A stretch of DNA of 64,000 nt, taken from the NCBI GenBank assembly GCA_030340625.1, contig JAOPHQ010003984.1, positions 62,001 to 126,000 on the forward strand, written 5' to 3'. Origin of the DNA: Merluccius polli. Its lineage: Eukaryota > Chordata > Actinopteri > Gadiformes > Merlucciidae. Below are positions 31,679-44,200 of the stretch, one piece after another. Below the pieces are notes generated by a model. That model saw only the letters and a program-made list of their open reading frames with translations, was not told the origin of the DNA and did not search any database. Made by a program: the position numbers and the translations under genes. Each line of letters begins with the position of its first letter. Position 1 is the stretch's first letter.

Positions 31679-33237
31679 GGGCCCTATCTTGCACTCAGCG
31701 CAATTGACTTTGTTCACTGGCGCTTGCGGAATTCCTATTTTGCACCCGACGCACATTGGAATTTTCCGACGCAAGGCGCAAGTCCTTCACTTGGGGAATG
31801 AAGTTGCGCTCCGGGGGCGGTTCAGCAAAAACAGGAGGCGTGTCCCGGCGCTAACGTTCCCTGGTGCTATTCTGCACTTTCACAAAACAATAGCGCCACA
31901 GACCAGAAAAAACCTAGTTTAAAGTCAGTGGCGCTTATTCAGACCCTATTTTAAGGGCGCTTGGCCATAATCAGGGTGGGGGAATGCGCGATTGTTGACG
32001 GTGGGAGGGGGGCGGATGCGCGATTGTTGACGGGGGGGGGGGGGGGGGAATGCGTGATTGTTGACGGGGGGCCGGCTCAAAAATAATAGTACACCAAATA
32101 AAAAAATATAAAATAAAATAAAAAAATAATTACGGCCGGCCGGCTCGGCCTGAAATCGTCCGGCCGTTGGGGAAATCTCCCGAACCTACCGACGGCCAGC
32201 CGTCCCGATGGCCATAGTGTAGTGTGTGTAACGTGCATACACTTTGCTTCTCTCATCTACAAGGAAGCAGTTCCCATTTTTACATATGTGAACAAATAGG
32301 CGTAAATCTAGCGTACACAGTTACCCAAAAATATTCAGGCTAATAGTAATGACGGATCAAATTAACCTGTTTGACCAATAGTCGCAAGACGCATATGACA
32401 CCTTTTATTATGCCATCAACAGCGCGTGAAATGTTTTATAATCGGAAACACAGAAACACGAAGCCGTGTAACTGAAAGATATTCGGCAGACTGAAAATGC
32501 GCTTAAGCTTATTTGACAGAAGAGCTCATCTATAAGCAGTGCTTGAAGTGGGCCGGTACGCACCGGCACTTTTTCTTGCGTACTGGCACTTGTCACAGGC
32601 TGCCCCCCCCCACCCCCTCGTCGGTCGTAGGTCCGGGGTGGGTTATGATCGGCCCCCCCCCGGTCGACAATCGCCCCCCTCCCCCGTCGTACGCAGTACT
32701 GGCACTTATTTTTTTCCACTTCAAGCGCTGTCTATAAGCAAAGTAATCTCGGTCTACATTGCAAATATATCACCATGCATTCATAACCTCGTGATTCAGT
32801 GAGAGTGAGGCCAAAACATCGGAAAGCCTATGTCTTTGTGACATTTCTTCATTTACATTTTGTCAACGGAAAATGAAAAGCTGAAAAGATTTAAACAGAA
32901 TAACTAATTATTTTTCCCTCTGATGGGCATGCGCGCGCTACGGCGGGATTGGACACGTCTGGTCAGTATTGGCGATGCGCGATGTGCTTGCCATGGAACA
33001 AGCGCGCCTGCATTTAAAGGGAATGTGAGCCGACGCTCTGATTGGTTTATTGCACGTTACGCCCAAACCACGCCTATGACTAATGTAGCTACTTCAGACC
33101 AACCCATTTTAGATTTGCGCTGGGCGCGAGCGTCATTTATCCCGCCAGTATAATAGCAACAGCGCCCAAGATCTGCCCACAAAGCCACTTGCGCTTTGCG
33201 GTTCATACTTGCATTTCAGACCGGCAAAATAGGGCCC
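31679..33237. mobile_element. Nested element with GGGCCCTAT termini
   Basis: The left end GGGCCCTATCTTGCACTC is matched by the inverted right end CAAAATAGGGCCC. The interior is GC-variable with a G-run (32032-32048) and a low-complexity block, including an inverted pair around GTGCTTGAAGTGGGCC (near 32540) and CCACTTCAAGCGC (near 32716) that suggests one more nested piece. No coding sequence. Confidence 0.55.
32032..32048 (+). repeat. Poly-G run
   Basis: About 16-18 consecutive G bases, within a GGGGGG-rich tandem-like stretch (units near GGAATGCGCGATTGTTGACG) at about 31979-32066. Confidence 0.85.
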
Positions 33238-33240
33238 ATT

Positions 33241-33686
33241 ATACGTAGACGCCTCATAGACTGACGCTGCCTGTTGGAGCTGACGTATCAGCGCGGCCGC
33301 CATCTTTGATGGGTCCCCAGTGCGCCCCCAGTGCATTCATTTCTACTGAGGAAGGTGTATCCCCAACTACAATAATAAGCATAACTCCCCGAATTTTTAC
33401 CGGATTTCCACACGGTTTGGTTTGTTACAAACGGCAGAGATTTAGTGATGATACAGGACGAATTAATAATAATAATAATAATTTTTTTAAAAAGAATTAT
33501 TGTTCAATCTTACTTGTGAAAGGTAATCCCACGCGATCTGGTGTCAATACTGCGCCGTAAGCTGCACAAAATACTGGCATAGCTTGCTCTCCCGTTGACT
33601 CCTATGCTAGACTAGAGTGAGGAGACCCAACCAATATGGCGGCGACGCTGGATTACGTTCCAGCACGTCATGAGGCGTCTACGTAT
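33241..33686. mobile_element. MITE with 17-bp perfect terminal inverted repeats
   Basis: ATACGTAGACGCCTCAT at 33241-33257 is exactly inverted at 33670-33686. The 446-bp interior has no coding sequence but contains GGCCGCCATCTTTGATGGG and AATATGGCGGCGACG, YY1-type sites in inverted orientation near the two ends. Confidence 0.8.
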
Positions 33687-33918
33687 ATATGTCTATGGTT
33701 GAAAACGAAAAAGTGTGCTCTGAGCTGCTCACGCTAGCTATCCTCGCGTACGCGTTGACGTCAAATCCATGTGCAGTACAGCCATGCATACAATTTCACA
33801 CACTTTTGCGTCACCGTGTGCATGCAGATTTCCACCCAAAGACGCTTAAACGCGAAATAAAAAGTCGGAACGCAACGCCACTTTTGTGTTCAGATCGTCG
33901 TCGTGTAAAAGGGCCCTA

Positions 33919-34060
33919 AGACAACGCTCCCGGGTGAAACCGACACAATATTTTATCAGATGTGCCTTAAGTTTAGGCCCACTTTACACGACAACGCTCC
34001 CGGGTGAAACCGACAAAATATTTTATCAGATGTGCCTTTCGGTCACAAAGAGAGGGATCT
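33919..34060 (+). repeat. Two tandem copies of the hAT-like MITE left end
   Basis: ACAACGCTCCCGGGTGAAAC followed by (C/G)ACAAAATATTTTATCAGATGT occurs at about 33920-33966 and again at about 33990-34040. The same block is at 31500-31548 in the left end of the MITE. Confidence 0.75.
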
Positions 34061-34651
34061 TCCAGTTGGATCGGGGAGGTGAATGTCTTCATATCCATCT
34101 TCCCTGAACACAGTATAGCTTTGGTTCTTCTGCCACGGTGGTTGTCATTCTGGACCAAAGGCCAATTAAGCCATAGACCTTTCAGAATAATAGTGCTTCT
34201 TAACTGGTTTATGTAAAAATGTAGTGTGTGTTTTATTCGGCTGTGCTTCCCATTTCTAAATGAGTCACGTTGATAATAAAGATAAACACATGTGGCCTTC
34301 TGCTTCTGTTTTAGCAATGTTACATAAGCCTACTAGCCTACATCTTTACGCAAGGACAGACAGGAAAGTATGTCGAGTCAAGTGTATAGCGCTATAGAAT
34401 ATTGAACTAAATATAATCATAGGCTGTAATAATATGTAGATAAATGCTAATATTATTTTTTATCAATAATGACCTATTATTACTCCCCTACCGCAGTCGC
34501 AGTTGGTGCGCCTATTGCGCAAGCGAGTAAACCTTGATGACCGTCCTAATCCTATTAGACGATCTGAGAGAGGACAATGGTGGTGGATCAACAGAAAACG
34601 GAATGAGGCCTTTGACGTTATTTCTCTTCTAATGTTTTCTCGTTCGTCAAA
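34061..34651. other. Upstream region of KIF25
   Basis: No repeat terminus or exon is recognised with confidence. The last 150 bases before the KIF25 ATG (GC-richer, with CGCAGTCGCAGTTGGTGCGC near 34494) probably hold its 5' UTR and promoter; no TATA box is obvious. Confidence 0.4.
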
Positions 34652-35683
34652 ATGCCGCTCTTTATCAACCAAGACCAAATATTTGCACATCAAGTGCATC
34701 TTCTAGAGCACAAACTGAGGGTAAGTAGTCCTATTTTAACCTGTAAAATATTAGTTGTTAGCGGTAGACCTAATCTATTCGACTTTCTTTGTCAACGCAC
34801 ATTCATTTGCATTTCTATTGCTATCAATTGATAACCTAAAAGAGGTGGACAAACTAATGTAACGCAATGTTTTTGTCAGAGTAAAGATGAGCGTATATTG
34901 GAGTTGGAGACTGAAAAGGCCATTCTTCATTTGAGGCTTGCTGAGGTAAGATAAAAGACTATTCCTATTCTATTATAGGCCTATTCTATTCTATTGTAGG
35001 CCTATTCTATTATAGGCCTATTCTATTGTAGGCCTATTCTATTATAGGCCTATTCTATTGTAGGCCTATTCTATTGTTGGCCTATTCTATTATAGGCCTA
35101 TTCTATTGTAGGCCTATTCTATTATAGGCCTATTCTATTCTATTGTAGGCCTATTCTATTATAGGCCTATTCTATTCTATTGTAGGCCTATTCTGTTGTA
35201 GGCCTATTCTATTATATTGTCGGCCTATTCTATTATAGGCCTATTCTATTCTATTGCTATATTCTATTATAGGCATATTCTATTCTATCCTATTCTAAAA
35301 TTGTCATATGTGAATGAGTTTGCTTTTTACAAGACATGTTAGCATGAAATATGGAAATATATAGGCTACTGTCCATTGACTGTTTCACCATCTTCCACCA
35401 AGTCTTCCAGTGATCCTGCTTAGCAGACATATTGGCCCCAGCTCCACAGCTTTCAGCCAGGCTAGTGTCTGCCAGCTTCACTGTCTGCCACTAATAATAA
35501 CCAACATGCTCATTAGACACAGCAGACAACAATGCATTCATTTATCCTACGCATTTTCCTTTATGGCAACCAAACACTCTCAATTAAATACAAAGTGAAG
35601 TCTATCAAGTTAAAGTCAATCAGAAGGGCTTTCCTGGCATGTAAAGGCTAATCTGTCAGTTAGTGTTGTTAACATGCTGTTTA

Positions 35684-35734
<51 letters not shown>

Positions 35735-37577
35735 GTGTCTGGGCAGACTACGGCGGGGCCATGAGGAGGAGGCCATGGCCCAGAAACTCCTTCAGCAGCA
35801 GAGGAAAACCCAGAACATCACCCAGTCGGCTCTAGGGAAGCTCCTCGCGGAAGTCCAGGTCCACAGTAAATAAGCTGCAGAAATATTTTTTTTCCACTGT
35901 CAAACTGTACCAGACTGGAAGAGAGTACCAAGAGTACCAACTGTTAGTCCACCTAGCAATCTACAATGTTAGATTAATCCTTTGTCAATGTGTGTGTGTA
36001 AACACACACAGCGACAGTGGGCCTATATGTTGGCTATATGTGCATATTTCATGCAGAATCTGAAGCAAGACCTGAGTGAGATCTTTGCAGTGTATGCAAA
36101 TGGTGTCGCTGATCTAGAAGGCCAGAGCAAGCAGATACTGGAAAAGGTGGACAAAGCCAGGTCAACACTGAATGGTTGCCATGGAGATGACCTGCAGAGT
36201 GAGTAACTTTACAGCAGACGAAAGCGCTGATGGACCATTACTAACACAGCAAAGGTAGTTTCCAATTACATTGTATACTGTTTGTTGCAGGTGCTCTTGT
36301 CTAGCTATTGTTTTCAGTTAAAACAAGTTGCGTTTCCTCCTTCTGCGTCTCTTCAGAATGCATTGGTTTTTGCATTTCATATGTTCTTCTTTGTTTTGGG
36401 ATCGTGTCACATAACATTTGTTACCTTGCCAATCACTTTGCCATCACTCACTTATCATAACCACCTATCAACGTTATCCATTATTTCACCCTATCAACCT
36501 TTATTTCTCTTTCTTTATCCCTCTTTTGTTTATCTCTTTCTCTCTATCGCTCTCCCTTTGCCTGTTTATCTTTCTTTGTCTCTCTAATCTGAAGTGACCT
36601 ACTCTATGGGCGATGCACTGCCGTGGCTTAACTCAGGTTGCCGTGGTGATAAGCCCCCCCAGTCACCCCTGGCCCTACCTTACTAGCTTCGCTCAAGGTT
36701 GACGTTTCTATGTCATTGTGTTGCATTCCACGCTGCGTTCTCCGTTACCTGGTCGTTATGGTGACAAGGGGGCCTCTGTAGGTTTTAGAAAAACATGGAT
36801 TCACATGGCCGCATTCCTTGGACTGTATAAGCCCAACCACCATCTGTCATTTAATTTGGTATATTCATGCTCGGTTATGATTCTGAGCATAGTTCTAGCT
36901 ATGACTGAGATTATCCCAGACAAGGATAAGAAAATGGGTCGAATAGGGGGCAGGATAGGGTTGTTCACTCCCAGGTGAGCTGGTTCAGGTCAGATTCAAA
37001 CACCAATGTCCAGGCATCCTTGAGCAGCATGCCTAACCCCTACCCCGCTCCTTAATGACCTGCATGTGCTAAAAGGTTCAACAGGGAACCTTGGGTTTGG
37101 AAGTGTTATGCCTCTAAGGTGTTGGCCTTTTTTAAGACCACAGTTTTTGCATTTCTGACCCGTTTGTGTTGCTAGGTTTGCAATTCCATGTGGCAGCTCT
37201 GAAACGTGACCTGGAGGAGGAGAAGGAGAGGTGCAGGGCTGAGAAGCAGAGGAGGAGAGAGATCCACAACACACTGGTGGTGAGGGCTGAGATCACATTT
37301 TAATGTTTCAAGCTGTAGTCCAACTGCTATCTAAACATAGGTTGTTATGCTATGTTGCTAACTGACTGTTCTTCAACTTCCAGGAGTTGAGAGGGAACAT
37401 CAGGGTTCACTGTAGGGTGCGTCCTGTGCTTCCATTTGACCAGATCCACTCATCCACATTAGGGTAAAGCAACCCAAAAATGTTTTATTCATATGGAGAT
37501 ATGTTGAATGCGGACTAAAAAAAGTAATTCTCATCCACACACACATATATATATATATACCGTATATATATATATAT

Positions 37578-37674
<97 letters not shown>

Positions 37675-40600
37675 CATATATTTTTTTTTTTTTCATTTCT
37701 CTCAGGATTACGTCATCAGATGAAGTAATTAATGCAGTCAGTGACGTGAGTTCAATAGCAGACTAACAGATTTTTAGGTTACTTAATTTTTTCATTTTCA
37801 TTGTCTAGTCTCAAATATTCAGACTTTTTCCCTGACATTTATCAAGGACACCATGTTGGTGAAATGCATAAAAAACGGAAATCCAATCATCAACAAGGTG
37901 TTTGAATTTGAGAGGTAAGGGACTAAATGGGACCTTCCTCTGTCCTGTACCTTTTTGGTTTTTGTATATATATTCATGTTTCTGAATAAATATTGTTTTC
38001 TTTGGACAGAGTGCATGGACCGGAGGACTCCCAGAATGCAGTGTTTGAGGAGGTCAAGCCTCTCCTCACATCCCTGCTGGACGGGTGAGGCTGTGTGTGT
38101 GTGTGTGTGTGTGTTGTGGAGGGTCCATTGAGTCCAAACTCTTGACTCTGGAGTCTTTACCACCAGGGACAGCAAAAACTCCACCACAGACTGAGGCTGG
38201 GGCAGGTAATTGAGGGACCGTATTATCATTCCCAGCTGCTCTGTACCTGGGATACGACACAGCTGTAAACACTCCCCTGATTGATTAATTGCTTATCTTA
38301 AAAGCTGAAAAGTCTCTGCCAAGCCACAGACAGAGTTGCCCTGCTGCACGCCTAAGGAACATCCCTGTACCTAGAGACCAAAACTCAGCTGCAGCATGGA
38401 AAGAAATTAAGAATGATGCATTGATTAATTGGAACTTATTTGGATATCAAGAACATTTTTGTTTCTATTTACATGCTGTGTCACCACTTCACGTGTACCT
38501 ACATAGGCCAGTCATCCCACGTATAGTGGAGAATGCAAGCACAACACTGGGTCTGTGTGTACACTGGGGAGGGCAGATAGATGCCAATGGCCAGCCCGAA
38601 GGACCAGGCTGTCAACACAATCCTCCAGAGCTTCAAGTGGCTCTTCAGGCCACCATCAGTGAGTTGTAGAGAGGTCCTGACCAAGCTCTCCCCTAAAGAT
38701 GACTTGGAGGCCTACCTGGTGATCTGTGAACAGCCAGCCGCGAAGGGTGGGAATTGGACGACTGGGAAGGGATCTTGGCCCATATTTAACGGGGGAAGCC
38801 CAGAGAACCTGTTGAGACCTGTCCACCAATGATGACACTCAATACAATGTATTCAAGGCAGCGATCCTCACCCACTATGGACACAGTTTTCCCGCTTGGG
38901 CCCAAAAGTTCCACACCTGGAGCTACGACTGAACCCAGGCAGCAAGGCCCCAGGTGGCGGCCCTGACTCAGACCACCCGGAGCTGGCTCACTGGTGGAAC
39001 TGCCCCCTCCCTCATTGAACAGGTGGTGTCGGATCACTGCATACGAGCGCTGCCATTGGATGCAAGGCTCTATGCTGCCCAGGTGAGCCCACAGAGGGTA
39101 GGCGAATTGGTAGAGCTGCTTGAAAAACATTAAATGATGGTACAGATGGTCCGTACCTCATGGGGAGAGGCTCCCTTGGAACCACAAGCAGAATCTAGGC
39201 CTGATAAAGACGGGGGGAAAAAGAGGTCCTCGCCCTGACCTACCCCGGTCGACACCCACTCTAAGGCAACGCCCTGTCGGGGACAGGGATGGCCGGTGGT
39301 GCTTTACTTGTGTTTATGCCCTGGCAACGAGGTTTCCATGGCCAAAGCGGAATTCGCAGAGCCCTCAGCTCGACCCTGCTTCTACCTCACCACCGCTGGC
39401 CCTACGAAGAACCTAATGCCCCCCAGTTCCCAGTGAAGATAGAGGAGAAGGATACAGTGGCCCTACTGGACTCAGGTAGGGCCACTCAGGCAGCGTGGTC
39501 ACGCTTATATGGCCAGAATATGCAGGCGAGAAAACTGGGGACACTATTAAAGTGTCCTGCATACATTGGAATGCCATGTTACCCCACCACCTACGTGCAG
39601 ATCAAGACATTTGGAGCAGATGCACATGCACATAATGCAGGTGTAGCCCATGGTGCTAGAGCACATGAAGAAGGCCCAAGATGTGCAGGCGCGGGTGTAT
39701 TACCAAAAGGGCCCAAGTCCGTGAATTCCAGGTTGGGGAGAAGGTGATGGTACTGGTGCCCACTAATGAGTGTAAATTCCTGGCCAAATGGCATGGGCCC
39801 TATGAAGTGAAGGACTGGGCAGGGCCGGTCAACTACAAGGGCACAAGGGCCAACAAATATATAATGTCAACCTCTTAAAAAAATGGTATGACCCTGAACG
39901 TCCCACCCTGCCTGCCCTGTCAGCTTGTGCTCTTCCCCAGAGAACCCAAGAGGTCAGCGTGGTGCCACAACTGTCCCTCTCCAAGAAGTAACAGCTCATG
40001 GAGCTGCTGAACCAGAACCAAGACGTCTTCTCTGACCAACCAATGACTGTAATAGCCCACAACATCATCACCGAGCCTGGGAACCTGGTTAAACAACGTC
40101 CTTATACCCGAAGCTTGACGGGTAGCCATCAGTATCGAGGTGAGGAAGATGCTGGAGCTGGGAGTCATTGACGAGTCCCACAGTGCCTAGTCCAGCACAA
40201 TTGTGCTTGTGCCCAAGCTAGATAGGACCTCAAGGTTCTGCAATGACTTCCGCAAACTGAATGAGATCTCACTGTTTGACGCCTAACCCATGGCTCATGT
40301 AGATGAGCTGATTGACCGGCTCGGTCCTGCATGGTTCATCAGTAAGCTAGACCTGACCAAGGGATATTGGCAGGTTCACCTTACAGACAGAGCCAATGAG
40401 AAGACTGCATTCTCAACCCTGGATGGCCTCTACCAGTACCGGGTTCTACCGTTCGGAGTCCACGGGGCCCCTCCCACATTCCAGAGGATGATGGACAAAA
40501 TACTCAGGCCACATCAGGACTACGCCTACCTTGACGACATTGTTATCCACAGTGCAGACTGGACTACCCACCTGATGTGCCTGGAGGCTGTGTTGAGGGC

Positions 40601-41248
40601 CCTGCAGAAGGCAGGGGGGAAGAGTGAAACCCCAACTAAGGAAGGTAGAGAGCATAGCGGCCTGGACTCGTCCCACCACCAAAAAGCAGGTGAGAACCTT
40701 TATAAGCATTGTTGGCTAATACAGACTGCTGCCCCGTTACATGACTTAACTCAGGACAGGCAATCCCTCCTAGTGAAGTGGACAGAAGGGGCAGAGACTT
40801 CAACACCCTATGTCAAACCATCTGTGCCAAGCCCCTTCTTGTGACACCTGACTTCCAGCACCCCATGAATTATGCCACAGTTGAGAAGGAATCTCTTGCC
40901 AATTCTGGGCAATTTCAAAACAAAAATACTATCTCCTTGGTAGGAAGTTCACCCTAGTTAGGGGGGAGCACAGACCATGCACCCCTCCAGTGGATGTGTG
41001 TTAACAAGGACCGAAGTGCTACGGTAACTCTGTGGTTGAAGTTATAGGACTTCCAATTTAAGGTGGAACACTGGGCTGGAAAGGATCAGAGAAATGCTGA
41101 AGCACTATCCCGGAGAGATGAGTTCCTCTGAACAGTCGCCCCCTGCCCTAGCAAGGAGCTGGTGAGGGGGATATGTGGAGGGTCCCTGAAGTCCATCTCT
41201 CCCCACAGAGTGGAAACCTTACGTGTACCTACATAGGCCAGTCATCCC

Positions 41249-41281
<33 letters not shown>

Positions 41282-44200
41282 TTCAGTCTTCATCTAATCT
41301 ATTGTTATCCTTATAGGTATAATGTGTGCATAATGGCATACGGGCAGACCGGCAGTGGAAAGACCCATACCATGATGGGTTCCCAGGGGCCCTCCAGGGC
41401 CCCTCAAATGGATGAGCAGCAGGGCATCATCCCCAAAGCTGCTGTGGAGCTTTTCAGGTGAAACACACTGAGCCAAAAATGTATACAGCACTCTATATAC
41501 AGTATGTTTCCTATAACAAATTACCATCATACGTACACCTCTACCTCCTGTGCATATCTATTATTGGAAGATATATCTTTGGGGTGATCTTAATATTTTC
41601 TGTAATGTACTACTTATGGTACTATTAGTACTATTTTATGTACTACTTATGGTACTATTAGTACCATAAGTAGTACATAAAATACATAAAATAGTATTGT
41701 ATTATTAATAGTATTATTTGTATTGTTTTTTTAATGCATTCCCTCAGATGATAAATTAATTCCAACTCTTAACTCATGGTACATTCCATTAAAAGAGAAT
41801 ACATTTAGTTTGAACTCTGACATTATACTTTTTTATTTAGGATGACTAGCTTAATAATGTATATACGTGTGTGTGTGTCTCTGTTGTGCTTTGGCATGCA
41901 CGGTCTCAGGCTGATATCAGAGACACCGTCCGAGAGCCACGTGGTGGAGGTGTCGGTGGTGGAGGTCTACAACAATGAGGTGTTTGACCTTCTGTCCCGC
42001 GACGGGGAGAGCAGCACCCCGGGCCAGTGTCGGGATGTCATCACCACCGCATCGGGCACCAGCGAGGTCCCCTCCCTCACATATGAGTGGGTAGAGCCCA
42101 AGAGTGGTAGTGTAGTGTGGAAATTAATGTGTTGCAGGATTTCTACAGGTCCCTTTTATAAAGAGCAACATGCTGAACACCTGGTTTTGCTCTTATGGAA
42201 AATTACATCTGTTTTATATCCTACAGTTCTAGGGTTAGACTATACTGAGGCAAACATTTTTATGGATCAAATTTAAATCAATAGTTCTTGTAGCAGTTCT
42301 CCTCTGCCACACACCACATAAGTGGCTTTTCTGGGCCTCCCCGACACAAGACGTCTGTAGTTATATAATTCCATGTATTGGAGATGGCAAGATGTTAACA
42401 ACCGAGCCGATGTTACAAGCTGCCATGACAGTGGCTCTCTTTGAGTGTGTGTCCTGATAGCTGGGCCGTGTTCCGATATCCGTACTTCCATGAGTACACT
42501 TAAACATAGTACACTATCCGTACTCAATAGGTACGCAGAGCTTCAGATGTTAGTGCTGTTCCAAATGCAATACTCTGTTGCGCACTTAATGGAAATGACA
42601 TCAGCTGCGCGGCCGCGTCACCCGCCAAACACGTGAATTCATTAGACGTTCTCTGAGCGCGGCTCCGCCTCTTCCGCTACGTAGCTAAGATGGCTGCCGT
42701 TGAGTACGCATAGTGTACACCGTTGCACACTCAGCATTTTGGCCGTTTTGAGTACACATACGGGTCCTTTCAAGTACACTTCTTTTGCCGCGATCATAAT
42801 CGGAACACCCTACGTACTCAAACTAAGTATACTAAGTACGGATATCGGAACACGGCCCTGGTTTATCCTGGGTGCCATGATTGCTCATGCACCACAGGTG
42901 TGCAGCCCCACCCTGCCAGAGTCTAATCAGTCTGACTCAGGCCAGGTGAGGCTGTAAACCAGCTATCAACAACACACACTCCACACACACCCTCCACAGT
43001 TCAACAGGTATAAGCTGTGTCCCAATTCAGGGGCTGCATGCTTCGAAGGATGCGGCCTTCGAAGGCGACTCCTTCTGAGGGACCTTCGAAGGCCGCATCA
43101 ACCGTTGTTAAATGAGACGGTCTAGCCTTCGAAGCATTTCCTGGTTCCGTCACCAGCTGCGTCACCAGCCGTCAGTTGGTACTTTGTAACGTAGCCGTTG
43201 CCTGTCAGTTGAAAAACAGACAGAAGGGTTCTAATATAGCAAAAAATGATCATAATAATGATAATAATGAAGTATAACATATAATAGTGATAATCATAAA
43301 CATAGCTCTTTATTCAATCCAATCTAGAGTTTGCAGTTTTACAGTCTGGAAATAAAGCAGGTATAATAAAAGTAATTAAATATAAGTAATTAGTAAAAGT
43401 ATAAGTAGTAATAAGTAAAAGTAATTAAATATAAACCCAATACTTATTACATTTAAATATAAATTCATCGCCGCTTGGTGTCGCCATTGTAATTTTCCCG
43501 GCACTGAAAAGCGGCGCGCAAAGGATCTTGGGATATGCGAGGCCACGAAGGATAGTTGTGGTGCATCCTCCAAAAAGAGGGAAAAGAAGGATGCATTTGA
43601 AGGCTGCATTTGAAGGAGCCTTCGAATTGGGACAGCCTTCGCACGGCGTTGTGGCGTAATCGGCCTTCAAATGCGTGCTTTGAAGGATGCAGCCCCTGAA
43701 TTGGGACACAGCTATAGTCTCCTTGGGTAAGACCATCTGATTTAATGACAATTATACTACTGGTCCATCAAATGTTATTGATGTTGAAAAGGTAACCTGG
43801 GTTACCATTTTTTCTTCTTTTTTTCAAATTCCATAAAAGGCTCTTTGTTAATCTCATTATCTAATGTAAATGCTGAAATACTGGGAACCACAGAGTCACT
43901 TGCCATCACCCATGACTGTGTGTGTGTGACCTCTGGCAGGCGTGTGAAAAGTGCACCCGAGGTGATGCAGCTGATCCGGGGCGTGGTGAAGCTGAGGGCT
44001 CGCTGCCCCACCCTGGTGCACACCCATTCCTCCCGCTCCCACCTGGTGGTCACGCTCACCCTCTCCTCCAAGAGCCCCCATGCACTGGCCCTGGGTGAGT
44101 GGAGGGCCCCACAATACACAATGTACACACTCACTCACTCACTCTGGATTGGGACACTTGTATTATTGTCCCATAATCCTACTGAGGTAAAGTTAGAAAG

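Larger units (their letters stand above)
31486..33918. mobile_element. hAT-like MITE with nested elements
   Basis: The left end AAGGGCCCTTTTACACGAC and the inverted right end GTCGTGTAAAAGGGCCCT form terminal repeats of a common fish type. The original element was a few hundred bp; its middle is filled by the elements at 31679-33237 and 33241-33686. The target duplication is unclear. Confidence 0.65.
38115..41250 (+). mobile_element. Ty3/gypsy element C (Gmr1-like), decayed, in KIF25 intron 9
   Basis: The 5' LTR is about 38115-38520 (TGTGGAGGGTCC...CAGTCATCCCAC). The 3' LTR is reduced to 41174-41250, keeping the same first bases and the same last 30 bases (38491-38520 equals 41221-41250). Inside are gag remnants, a protease LLDSG, an integrase C-terminus and then RT and RNase H. 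Integrase upstream of RT is the Gmr1 arrangement. Both flanks are (GT)n, so the element entered a GT microsatellite. It lies in the sense orientation in the intron and has many stops and frameshifts. Confidence 0.8.

Noticed and set aside
33973..34317. Minus-strand open frame with peptide NDNHRGRRTKAILCSGKMDM, considered as a host exon.
   Set aside because: It runs into the tandem MITE ends, the protein is unrecognised, and no downstream exon follows; kept only as background.
34959..35295. Regular repeated units in KIF25 intron 2, considered as a structured RNA array.
   Set aside because: The unit is 15-16 bp of low complexity (CCTATTCTATT...), a minisatellite with no stem-forming pattern beyond the repeat.
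37400..37723. Open frames on both strands encoding long Tyr-Ile/His-Thr repeats.
   Set aside because: They are translations of the (CA)n/(TA)n microsatellite in KIF25 intron 6, with no protein meaning.
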